Shown here: positions 23,740-30,337 of the stretch, piece after piece
Position numbering within the stretch: the stretch's first letter is position 1
How the letters are laid out: each line of letters starts with the position of its first letter
DNA from: Cytophagales bacterium
GTDB lineage: Bacteria > Bacteroidota > Bacteroidia > Cytophagales > Cyclobacteriaceae
Assembly: GCA_025358885.1 (NCBI GenBank)
Contig: JANYHW010000210.1
Location: forward strand, 1 to 33,876
DNA: 33,876 nucleotides
Direction: 5' to 3'
Made by a program: the position numbers and the translations under genes
The notes under the pieces: generated by a model
The model's database searches: none
Told to the model about the DNA's origin: nothing
What the model saw: only the letters and a program-made list of their open reading frames with translations

Positions 23740-24258
23740 TTAGTTTTTTGTCAAGGTAAAAATAATTTCATTGATTTTGACTAGGTGATGATCGTCGTGT
23801 TCGGCGTCAAACCACGCCAGGTCTACAGGTGTCATCGGCACTTTTAGCCGCGGATGAATGGAGGACTTTGAAAGCTGCTCAGGGGTTAGCGATTTATACT
23901 TGTTAATATTTGCTATCCGATTGTTGTTGAAGTAAGCCAATACTTTTTCGATCGAAAGACCGTTGTAGTCCCTTGGTTCAAACACAGCGGGTGACAGGAC
24001 TTCAACACCGGAGGTCATCTCATCAATTCTCCTGTTAGCGATCTCATCCACCTCTGCCAGGTGTCCGATGGTTTGTTTAACAGACCATTTATCGTTGAAT
24101 ATCATCGAAAGAATATTATTAGGAACTTCCTCCACCTTCTTGCACAAACGCACAAAGGTGCCATCCAATCTTTCCAGGAAGTACGGCAACATGGCAATCG
24201 GGTGACCGAATTTCAGGTTGCGCTCAAACCAGGGTATACTTTTTAGATTATCCGACAT
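23740..24258 (-). CDS. DinB-like metal-binding four-helix protein
   Basis: A 172-residue DinB/YfiT-type protein. The three metal-binding histidines expected for the fold are visible: His66 in WSVKQTIGHLAEVDE, and His154/His158 in WFDAEHDDHH near the C-terminus. The family includes thiol-dependent transferases and hydrolases, but most members have no assigned reaction. The start is chosen at the ATG giving MSDNLKSIPWFE, which overlaps the end of the osmC-like gene by 11 bases. An ATG at 24273 would add five residues. It is followed by ilvE after 3 bases. A stress or detoxification role fits the family and neighbours but is inferred. Confidence 0.85.
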   Translation of the reverse strand: MSDNLKSIPWFERNLKFGHPIAMLPYFLERLDGTFVRLCKKVEEVPNNILSMIFNDKWSVKQTIGHLAEVDEIANRRIDEMTSGVEVLSPAVFEPRDYNGLSIEKVLAYFNNNRIANINKYKSLTPEQLSKSSIHPRLKVPMTPVDLAWFDAEHDDHHLVKINEIIFTLTKN

Positions 24259-24718
24259 TGATAATGGGTTCATGGCGAATGGGAAAATTGATTGAACGGG
24301 CCAGAAAGCACATGTTATTTGCTTCATGGTGAAGGGCAGTCGCCTTCTCCACCATAGTTACCTGTCGAACGGTGATCGTCGGCCGCAACACTATCTCCTT
24401 GAACTGACCGCTGCCGTCAGCATTTTCAATCATGATGGCCGTGGCGTCATCAACATATTTTTCAACGATCACCTGATTTACAGAGCACAAATGCAAATAC
24501 CAGAGCATGTGGCAAGCAGAGCAGGCCGCCACAAAGCTGTCTTCGGGACTGTACCGCGCCGCATCTCCGCGGAACGCAGCATCCGATGATCCAGGCACAT
24601 CCGGCTTGCCTGCAATTGAAATAATGTGGTTGCGGGAATAGGCCTTGTATTCCGATGTACCCGTTCCATTGTTACCCGTCCACGTGACTTTGGTAGCGTA
24701 ATGATGTTCTTTTCCCAT
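24248..24718 (-). CDS. OsmC/Ohr-like family protein
   Basis: A 156-residue OsmC-fold protein. It shows the family's SPEDSFVAACSACHMLWYLHLC segment with Cys66, Cys69 and Cys78, and the second conserved cysteine region with Cys137 in ANNMCFLARSINFP. In OsmC/Ohr enzymes two cysteines reduce organic hydroperoxides. Here Cys66 and Cys137 are in about the expected places, and extra cysteines nearby are a feature of this subgroup. The early GKEHHYATKVTWTGNNGTGT is typical of the subgroup with unknown substrate. It starts 3 bases after the PhzF gene and overlaps the DinB-like gene. Confidence 0.9.
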   Translation of the reverse strand: MGKEHHYATKVTWTGNNGTGTSEYKAYSRNHIISIAGKPDVPGSSDAAFRGDAARYSPEDSFVAACSACHMLWYLHLCSVNQVIVEKYVDDATAIMIENADGSGQFKEIVLRPTITVRQVTMVEKATALHHEANNMCFLARSINFPIRHEPIINVG

Positions 24719-24721
24719 GGC

Positions 24722-25507
24722 TTAGTCAATAAACGCTTGCCCTTTCATATATAGTCTTGCCTGTCCTCCAATTTCTACACGGTCTCCTTTCAGAGAACAG
24801 ACCAAGTCACCCCCGCGCGTGGAACATTGGTGGGCGCGCATGTCGGATTTTCCAAGAACTTTCGACCAGTAGGGAATCAGGGTGGTGTGGGCTGAACCTG
24901 TCACAGAATCTTCATTCACACCGGATTGGGGAGCAAAGAAGCGTGACACAAAATCGACATGGTCTCCTTTTGCGGTAGCGATCACGCCGCGTGCCTTCAC
25001 CCTGGCCAGGTGCATAAGATCTGGATTGAGTTTCCTGACTTGTGTTTCATTTTCAAAGACAACCATGTAGTCAGTTTTACCCAGGAAGGTTTGTTTCGGA
25101 TGGATATTCAGTGATCGGCCAAGGTCATCGGGCAGCACCGCTTCATTAAAAATATCAACAGGGAAGTTAAGCGTGAGCAAATCACCTTGCCGGGTGACCA
25201 TAAGTTTTCCGCTGCGTGAAGCAAAGGTTATGCTGTTGCCTGGATGTTGCTCATGGTTGAAAAGAACAAAGGCGGTCGCCAGTGTAGCATGCCCGCAAAG
25301 ATCAACTTCGACGGCGGGTGTAAACCATCGAATCCGCAGACCACCTGGTTCATGGACATAGTACGCCGTTTCCGCCAGATTATTTTCTGAGGCGATATTA
25401 AGGAGCGTAGCATCAGGAAGCCATGCTTCCAGTGGGCAGACCGCCGCAGGATTTCCGGAGAAGAGCCTGCTGGTAAAAGCGTCTACCTGGTATATTTTTA
25501 TTTCCAT
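24722..25507 (-). CDS. PhzF family isomerase
   Basis: A 261-residue member of the PhzF/diaminopimelate-epimerase-like fold. The catalytic glutamate is Glu46 in ENNLAETAYY. The two substrate-binding repeats have DLCGHATLA (69-77) and NEDSVTGSAH (198-207), each with the Gly-His or Gly-Ser-Ala-His loop, as in functional PhzF enzymes. The opening YQVDAFTSRLFSGNPAAVCPL is the family signature. Outside phenazine producers the substrate is mostly unknown, and no other phenazine genes are here. It overlaps the transporter gene start-to-stop (10 bases) and is followed by osmC after 3 bases. Confidence 0.92.
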   Translation of the reverse strand: MEIKIYQVDAFTSRLFSGNPAAVCPLEAWLPDATLLNIASENNLAETAYYVHEPGGLRIRWFTPAVEVDLCGHATLATAFVLFNHEQHPGNSITFASRSGKLMVTRQGDLLTLNFPVDIFNEAVLPDDLGRSLNIHPKQTFLGKTDYMVVFENETQVRKLNPDLMHLARVKARGVIATAKGDHVDFVSRFFAPQSGVNEDSVTGSAHTTLIPYWSKVLGKSDMRAHQCSTRGGDLVCSLKGDRVEIGGQARLYMKGQAFID

Positions 25508-26481
25508 GATTTAACGGCCAGGGTCCTTACCATTTTTATTGTCGTCTTGACACTCTCCAGTGCGCGGATTGGATAGGCTTTCAATTGATAACCGCGGTTT
25601 ACCAGATAAACGCCTGCAATCACGATCAGGATGGCAACACCAATGCGGATATTCAGTTTTTCGTCAAGGATCATCCATCCAAGAATTACTGCAACGACAG
25701 GATTAATATAGGCGTATAGGGAAACAATAGTCATTGGTAAATTCTTGATGGCGTACGAATAACAGGCATACGCTGCCACTGAACCAACGAGTACCATATA
25801 CACCAGGGAGTAAATTACTTCGTCAGACCATTGGATGGATGAGTAGTCGTCCAGGGCAAGGCTCATGGGGATGAGGAATAATCCTCCGAATAACATTTGC
25901 AGGCCTGCATTGAGGAACGGATTGGAGTGTTGGTTCTTCTTTTTGATATAAATGCTACCGATGGCCCAGCATAAATTAGCCGCAAAGGTAAGGAGGATAC
26001 CGACCTGATAATGGCCATCCGAGAATTCGACAAGGTGTTCACCAAAAATCATCAATATGCCTGCCAGCCCAGTCAGCAGCCCAAGGGCAATGAGCCAGTT
26101 GGGTCTTTCGTCCTTGGTAACAAGCAGGTTGATGAAGATGGTCCACACCGGCATCATGGAGCAAATGATGGCAGCAATGCCGCTTGAGATATATACTTCA
26201 GCATACCCCACCACGGCGATTCCCAATGCAGTCATGAAGAAGCCGCTGACTGCCTGGTGAAACAGCGTAGTGCGGTCAGGCCACGAAGCTCTTCCAATGG
26301 TGAGCATGAAAATTACCAGTATTGGACCTGCTAACAGGAATCGGAGCATCGAAAAGAGAAATGGCGGGAACTGTGTGACGCCAATTCGCAAGGCGAGGTA
26401 TGTAGTGCCCCAGATGACACATACCGCTGCCAGGGCGAGATAAGCAAACAGCAAACTCTTTTTCGGTGCTTCTGAATTCAT
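25498..26481 (-). CDS. EamA/DMT superfamily exporter
   Basis: A 327-residue inner-membrane protein with ten predicted transmembrane helices arranged as two EamA repeats (about 14-142 and 155-298). Typical are the first-helix AAVCVIWGTTYLALRIGVTQFPPFLFSMLRF and the last-repeat SLYAYINPVVAVILGWMILDEKL. The family exports amino acids, nucleotides or other metabolites; the substrate is not predictable. It is the first gene of the nine-gene operon and overlaps phzF. The C-terminal tail after the last helix is basic (KAYPIRALESVKTTIKMV), about 30 residues long. It is divergent from an acidic hypothetical protein, with 211 bp between. Confidence 0.92.
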   Translation of the reverse strand: MNSEAPKKSLLFAYLALAAVCVIWGTTYLALRIGVTQFPPFLFSMLRFLLAGPILVIFMLTIGRASWPDRTTLFHQAVSGFFMTALGIAVVGYAEVYISSGIAAIICSMMPVWTIFINLLVTKDERPNWLIALGLLTGLAGILMIFGEHLVEFSDGHYQVGILLTFAANLCWAIGSIYIKKKNQHSNPFLNAGLQMLFGGLFLIPMSLALDDYSSIQWSDEVIYSLVYMVLVGSVAAYACYSYAIKNLPMTIVSLYAYINPVVAVILGWMILDEKLNIRIGVAILIVIAGVYLVNRGYQLKAYPIRALESVKTTIKMVRTLAVKSWK

Positions 26482-26597
26482 AATGCAAATTTTCAGATAA
26501 TAACGGAAATAAAACAGTTTCAGTTTTAATTCTTTTGGGCATATCAGTTGATTCAGGGGATCGCATTTTGCTCCAAATGGGATGTGTTGAAGCCGGA

Positions 26598-26620
26598 GAT
26601 CATATTTCTAAGAAATGATC
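26598..26620. promoter_or_regulatory. Palindrome in the divergent promoter region, possible operator
   Basis: ATTTCT-A-AGAAAT (26604-26616) is a perfect 6-1-6 inverted repeat, bordered by GATCA (26598-26602) and TGATC (26616-26620). It lies between the divergent EamA operon and the acidic hypothetical gene. No T-tract follows, so an operator is more likely than a terminator. No binding protein can be named. Confidence 0.25.
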
Positions 26621-26692
26621 ATGAATTCCGGGAGGGCTTCATGCCCCGCTCAGGTATGCCAGTCAATACATTCGTGAATAAATCTGTAACCC

Positions 26693-27538
26693 ATGGAGAA
26701 TTCCAATGAAACTCCCCTCGATCCCGACGACGACCTTCAGGCATCCAATGAACTCCTACGGCTTAAACTCGAATTGGATCACCACATGATCATGAGTGGC
26801 AGCAGTTCCGAACTTCCTCCGGAGGTAGAGCATGAATGGCTCAAGAATATTTACGATTTTGAAAAACAGTGTAAGGAAGCAGGCAAGGCAATGGTCTATG
26901 ATATACTGGGTCGTCCTCCGTTTAAACCTTACCATGAATTGACCAGGGAAGAACTCCGGTCCGAGTTAGAACGATTGAAAGCCATGATGGAAGCGAAGGG
27001 AATGGGCCTGGATTTCTGCTGCGAATATGATGATGAAGTGATCTACCGATTTATTACTGAGGAATTGTTTGAACATGAAACGGACGCATTCCTCATGGAA
27101 GGTATGTTCCGTCATTTTACCTATGAGGAATTTCATCCCAACCACGACTATGACCTTAGAAGATACACGCTGGATTTCTTCGAACACATTATGGAAAGAA
27201 AGTGGGATGACCATTATCACGGTTATTACCTATCGGATAAGATGACCTTCCAGGGCAAGGAGCTCTCTGCATCTATGGTCTCGGAAATCCTTTTGGCTTT
27301 CCAGGAAGCGCACACCAGGTTTGAGTGCAAGAGAGCGCAAATCGAAAATGTCCAATTTGACCTGGAGACCGGAAAAGGTACAGTAGCGATGAACATTGGT
27401 TATGTTGCACATCCCCATCAAGGGATGGCGAGAATATTTGAAGGAACAAGCAAGGTCTCCTTCAATTACTCCGGAGACTATTGGCTAATCTGCGGCTTTG
27501 AGTTTCCCGGCTTATCTGGCGGAGCTAAATTAAAGTGA
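26693..27538 (+). CDS. Acidic conserved hypothetical protein
   Basis: A 281-residue soluble protein that I do not recognise. The N-terminal part is acidic (PLDPDDDLQASNELLRLKLELDHHM) and may be a coiled helix. A middle helical region has CEYDDEVIYRFITEELFEHETDAFLMEGM. A tyrosine/histidine-rich stretch (YEEFHPNHDYDLRRYTLDFFEHIMERKWDDHYHGYYL) follows. A C-terminal alpha-beta unit (about 200-275) with ENVQFDLETGKGTVAMNIGYVA and YSGDYWLICGFEFPGL could be NTF2-like. No signal peptide or membrane segment. It stands alone: divergent from the EamA operon and convergent with a glycoside hydrolase gene. The His/Asp/Glu-rich middle might bind metal, as a guess. Confidence 0.75.
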   Translation: MENSNETPLDPDDDLQASNELLRLKLELDHHMIMSGSSSELPPEVEHEWLKNIYDFEKQCKEAGKAMVYDILGRPPFKPYHELTREELRSELERLKAMMEAKGMGLDFCCEYDDEVIYRFITEELFEHETDAFLMEGMFRHFTYEEFHPNHDYDLRRYTLDFFEHIMERKWDDHYHGYYLSDKMTFQGKELSASMVSEILLAFQEAHTRFECKRAQIENVQFDLETGKGTVAMNIGYVAHPHQGMARIFEGTSKVSFNYSGDYWLICGFEFPGLSGGAKLK

Positions 27539-27546
27539 TTTATCTG

Positions 27547-27590
27547 TTAGGACATCTCTAAAAAACTGCTCCCGTTCGAGAGGGACTTAG
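27547..27590. repeat. Partial copy of a palindromic repeat in a convergent gene gap
   Basis: TTAGGACATCTCTAAAAAAC (27547-27566) resembles the left end of the palindromic element at 29347-29440 (consensus GGRCATYTCTAAAAA). It is followed by an imperfect palindrome, TCCCGTTCGAGAGGGA (27570-27585; the right-hand end of the element family is not found). It fills the 54-base gap between two convergent genes, where it may act as a bidirectional transcription stop. Confidence 0.4.
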
Positions 27591-27592
27591 CC

Positions 27593-28954
27593 TTACCTCA
27601 CAAAAACCAAATATTGCCAAGGTTTCAGAGGTATCCCCTTGCTCATCGATAGCTCGTACGATTCACCCGTAAAGTAATCCTGGAACTTGCCTGTTGCTGA
27701 ACTATCTGCAAGGTGAAATTCTTGCGGCTTCTTCGAGAAATTGATGATGCCGATCACTTTGTTATTATCCTTTGTCCTTTGAAATGCATACACGTTGGGA
27801 TCTTTGGCATTGATGCGATGAGTCATGCCGCCATATTCACCACACCACAGGGCTCTATTGGAGGAATGAAGGGCAACAAGCTTCTGGTAGAAAGGTTGAA
27901 CTTTGAGAGGGTCACTCCAGTCAACGGTATCCTTTGCGAAAAAGCGAAGACGCTTGTGGAGGGCCACTTCCTGGCCACTGTACAGCATGGGCATCCCATA
28001 GGCAGTAAAGATGAATGTTGCGAAAGTCTGGTAGCCATCGCCATAGCGTTCAAACTCAGTTCCATTCCATGAATTTTCATCATGATTGGTGATCATGGTC
28101 ATGCGAAAGGGTTTTCGGCCATATTCCTTAATGTCTTTGTCGATCCAGTTGGCAATATCATTGGCATTGGATTTTCCCTTCGCGACATCATTGGTAAGGT
28201 GTAGCAGTTCCCATGCATACGTCGCGTCAAAATCCAGATGCATCCGCGCACCGTCCCACTCCGCGAGCCAAAAAATATCTTTTACCGGGTCAATGGCCGC
28301 ACGTGCTTCTTCCCAGAAGTAAAGTGGTATTTCATGACCTGCGTGATCACAGCGAAATCCGTCAATGTCGAACTTGGTTACCCAATTTTTCATTTCGGCG
28401 ATCATGGCTGCGCGTGTGCCCGGGTTGGTGTGGTCAAGGAGTGCGATATCATCCCAATCGGCTTCATAAACAATGTTGCCCTTACCGTCCTGCGCGTAAT
28501 ATTCCGGGTGAGCATCAATCCAGGGGTGGTCCCAGGCTGTATGGTTAGGCACCCAATCGAGGATAATGTACATCCCCAACTCATGGATCTTTGACACCAG
28601 GTTGCTAAAATCCTCAACAGTTCCGAATTCGCTATTTACTTCTGAATAGTTTTTAATGGAGTAGTAACTCCCCAAGGGTAGTTTTCTGTTCTTTACACCG
28701 ATGGGTTGAACAGGCATGATCCACAGCATTTTGATGCCCAGTTCTTTCAGGCGGGGGAGGTCCTTTGCGAAAGCATTGATGGTGCCTTCCGGAGTATGTT
28801 GACGGATATTTACTTCATAAATAGTAAAGCTTGCAGCCTTTTCAGGAAAGGTGACAGACTTGGTGACTACGTCCGGGCTACCCTGCGGTGGTTTCTTTGT
28901 GCATGAATACAGGGCAATTGAGAAGAGGGTAAGCAACAATAAAAATTTGTTCAT
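27593..28954 (-). CDS. Glycoside hydrolase family 13 (alpha-amylase-like) lipoprotein
   Basis: A 453-residue exported enzyme. The signal peptide ends in ALYSC, with Cys18 as lipidation site, so it is anchored in the envelope. The (beta/alpha)8 barrel has region I DWVPNH (133-138), region II DGFRCDHAGH with nucleophile Asp203, region III LAEWD with acid/base Glu232, and region IV TNHDENSW with Asp292. The open end SFTIYEVNIRQHTPEGT is typical. A C-terminal all-beta domain (about 385-453, HRINAKDPNVYAFQR to LKPWQYLVFV) follows. It probably cuts alpha-1,4-glucans. No SusC/SusD genes are near, so it is not in a standard polysaccharide locus. Transcribed alone. Confidence 0.93.
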   Translation of the reverse strand: MNKFLLLLTLFSIALYSCTKKPPQGSPDVVTKSVTFPEKAASFTIYEVNIRQHTPEGTINAFAKDLPRLKELGIKMLWIMPVQPIGVKNRKLPLGSYYSIKNYSEVNSEFGTVEDFSNLVSKIHELGMYIILDWVPNHTAWDHPWIDAHPEYYAQDGKGNIVYEADWDDIALLDHTNPGTRAAMIAEMKNWVTKFDIDGFRCDHAGHEIPLYFWEEARAAIDPVKDIFWLAEWDGARMHLDFDATYAWELLHLTNDVAKGKSNANDIANWIDKDIKEYGRKPFRMTMITNHDENSWNGTEFERYGDGYQTFATFIFTAYGMPMLYSGQEVALHKRLRFFAKDTVDWSDPLKVQPFYQKLVALHSSNRALWCGEYGGMTHRINAKDPNVYAFQRTKDNNKVIGIINFSKKPQEFHLADSSATGKFQDYFTGESYELSMSKGIPLKPWQYLVFVR

Positions 28955-29064
28955 GACACAATATGTTTAAATATCAAATTCATCTTCGTAAAGATATTTA
29001 AAACGCAAAGAGATTGGAACCTTTGAATGGGCAGATTTTGGAGTGTTTCTCCGTCAGATTTGGC

Positions 29065-29072
29065 TAATTTTG
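29065..29072 (+). promoter_or_regulatory. Promoter-like -7 box ahead of the phnA-like remnant
   Basis: TAATTTTG matches TAnnTTTG exactly. A TTTG is 24 bases upstream (29037-29040), longer than ideal. It would start transcription just before the remnant and may be the old promoter of that gene. Confidence 0.35.
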
Positions 29073-29099
29073 CTGCCAAAATGTTAAAACCTGAAGAGC

Positions 29100-29222
29100 A
29101 TGGATGTGAAGGACAGCAATGGGAATATACAAAGCGACGGCGATTCAGTCACTGTTATTGAAGACCTTAATGTCAGGGGTTCATCACTTAATATTCATCA
29201 TTTCTTTGGCATTTCTCTTTGA
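29100..29222 (+). pseudogene. Remnant of a phnA/yjdM-type gene (C-terminal domain fragment)
   Basis: A 40-codon frame starts with MDVKDSNGNIQSDGDSVTVI and continues EDLNVRGSS before changing to unrelated residues (LNIHHFFGISL, stop). The first 29 residues agree closely with the beginning of the PhnA/YjdM C-terminal domain, which in E. coli reads [20 protein letters not shown] (from memory). The N-terminal zinc ribbon and the rest of the domain (a 'GTKVKNIRLV...' half) are missing, and no frame nearby restores them. A stop codon precedes it in frame at 29085. The fragment is too short to fold like the family, so it is called a decayed gene. A short functional peptide cannot be fully excluded. 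Confidence 0.65.
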
Positions 29223-29346
29223 AGAGACAATCGCCAAGTTGACCAGCCCAATCTCAAAAGCCAGGGAGGGCCTACCAATCTCGGGGGGCTAGTAAGTCAC
29301 CTAGCAGTCTATTTTAGTTTTCCTGATAGAAATAGACAAATCTCAT

Positions 29347-29440
29347 TTAAGGGCATTTCTAAAAACTTCCTTAATCCTTCTCTCCTGGAGAAGGATTAAG
29401 GATGAGGTAGTCAATGGCAAGGTCTTAGAGATGCCCTTAA
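29347..29440. repeat. 94-base palindromic element with terminal inverted repeats (REP/MITE-like)
   Basis: The ends are TTAAGGGCATTTCTAA (29347-29362) and TTAGAGATGCCCTTAA (29425-29440), inverted repeats of 16 bases with one G.U-compatible mismatch. Inside lies a perfect 14-bp hairpin, CCTTAATCCTTCTC (29369-29382) with GAGAAGGATTAAGG (29388-29401) and a TCCTG loop. It has no coding capacity. The design is that of a small non-autonomous or REP-like repeat. TTAA stands at both borders and may be the target site or part of the repeat. Confidence 0.75.
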
Positions 29441-29576
29441 TTGTAAAATACTGCTTTTGAGGTATTGCCTGAACATTTGATTTGAGCCTAGATTTGATTA
29501 CCTCAACGGGAGTTGAATGAATGCGGGATACTGAAATAATATATTACCATAATTAGAATGGAAACCAATAATTTTT

Positions 29577-30332
29577 ATGAAAAACAAATTACACCCAATC
29601 CGAGCACTGGCATTGTTGATCCTTGTCCTAGGTTCAACAATGCCTACACGCGGTCAAGATAATGTGGAGCCGGATAAAATAGTGCTCGGCGTGAAGGCCG
29701 GTATCAATAACGGTCTTTTCAGAACCAACAATGGCTTCTCCCTGTGGGATAAGAATTCGAATGTCTTTGGATACCAGGTAGGTGTGTATGGGACCTACCC
29801 GTTGAAAGACTTCTTGAAGGCCCGTTTGGAGTTGCTTTATGTTAATCAGGGCGCAAAACTCGCTGATTATAATTATACAAGTACTGTTAAGAATGTGAAT
29901 GCAAAGGCTCACATGAATATGCTTCATATTCCTTTGGTTGCCGAGCTTGGAATCCCAGATTTTACTGGATTAATAAAACCCAAACTGATAGTCGGAGGTT
30001 TTTACAGCTACACGTTTAAGGTCAATTCTACGTTTGATCAGGAGACGTATTTCGCAGATGGGAGCAATCAAACGCGTCATGGAAGGGAAGATATCTCTGG
30101 GTTGTTTAAGCACAATCAATATGGATTTATCATTGGCATCGGTGGCGAGATTTCGCTGGGTGGCAAGCCTTTGCTTGTAGAGTTGAGGTATACTCACACA
30201 ATCAACAACGTGGGAATTGATGGATTTGAATACAGTTACCTCGGATCCACAAAATACAATAAGTATGGTACTGGTTTGTATCCTACATCATTGGGTTTAA
30301 ATGTTTCGTATCCAATTTTCAACCTTAATTAA
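29577..30332 (+). CDS. PorT/OMP_b-brl_2-like outer-membrane beta-barrel protein
   Basis: A 251-residue exported barrel. A signal peptide (about 1-26, ALALLILVLGSTMPTRGQ) is followed by VLGVKAGINNGLF, a typical first strand. About eight to ten alternating strands follow (GYQVGVYGTYPLKDFLKARLELLYVNQG, HMNMLHIPLVAELGI, YGFIIGIGGEISLG, PLLVELRYTHTINNVG), and the end is LGLNVSYPIFNLN. This is the general outer-membrane-protein-beta-barrel pattern of Bacteroidota, with no certain function. It is followed after 5 bases by the repeat-rich lipoprotein, so the two form a bicistronic unit ending at the 32188 terminator. The lipoprotein could be its exported partner. The ATG is preceded by a very AT-rich leader. 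Confidence 0.82.
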   Translation: MKNKLHPIRALALLILVLGSTMPTRGQDNVEPDKIVLGVKAGINNGLFRTNNGFSLWDKNSNVFGYQVGVYGTYPLKDFLKARLELLYVNQGAKLADYNYTSTVKNVNAKAHMNMLHIPLVAELGIPDFTGLIKPKLIVGGFYSYTFKVNSTFDQETYFADGSNQTRHGREDISGLFKHNQYGFIIGIGGEISLGGKPLLVELRYTHTINNVGIDGFEYSYLGSTKYNKYGTGLYPTSLGLNVSYPIFNLN

Positions 30333-30337
30333 TTCTT

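Larger units (their letters stand above)
28955..29576. other. 622-base gene-poor intergenic region
   Basis: No intact gene is seen. It contains a promoter-like TAATTTTG box, a decayed phnA/yjdM-like fragment, a small hairpin TCTCTT/AAGAGA (29214-29227), a GCTAG/CTAGC pair (29288-29305) and the 94-base palindromic element at 29347-29440. The last ~135 bases before the barrel gene are AT-rich and may hold its promoter, although no exact -7 box was found. Confidence 0.7.

Noticed and set aside
24326-24589. Possible small plus-strand gene opposite the OsmC gene
   Set aside because: Overlaps a clear conserved gene and lacks any family feature.
29201-29230. GGCATTTCT next to a TCTCTT/AAGAGA hairpin as another end of the palindromic element
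   Set aside because: Only nine bases agree and the rest differs; too little to claim a copy.
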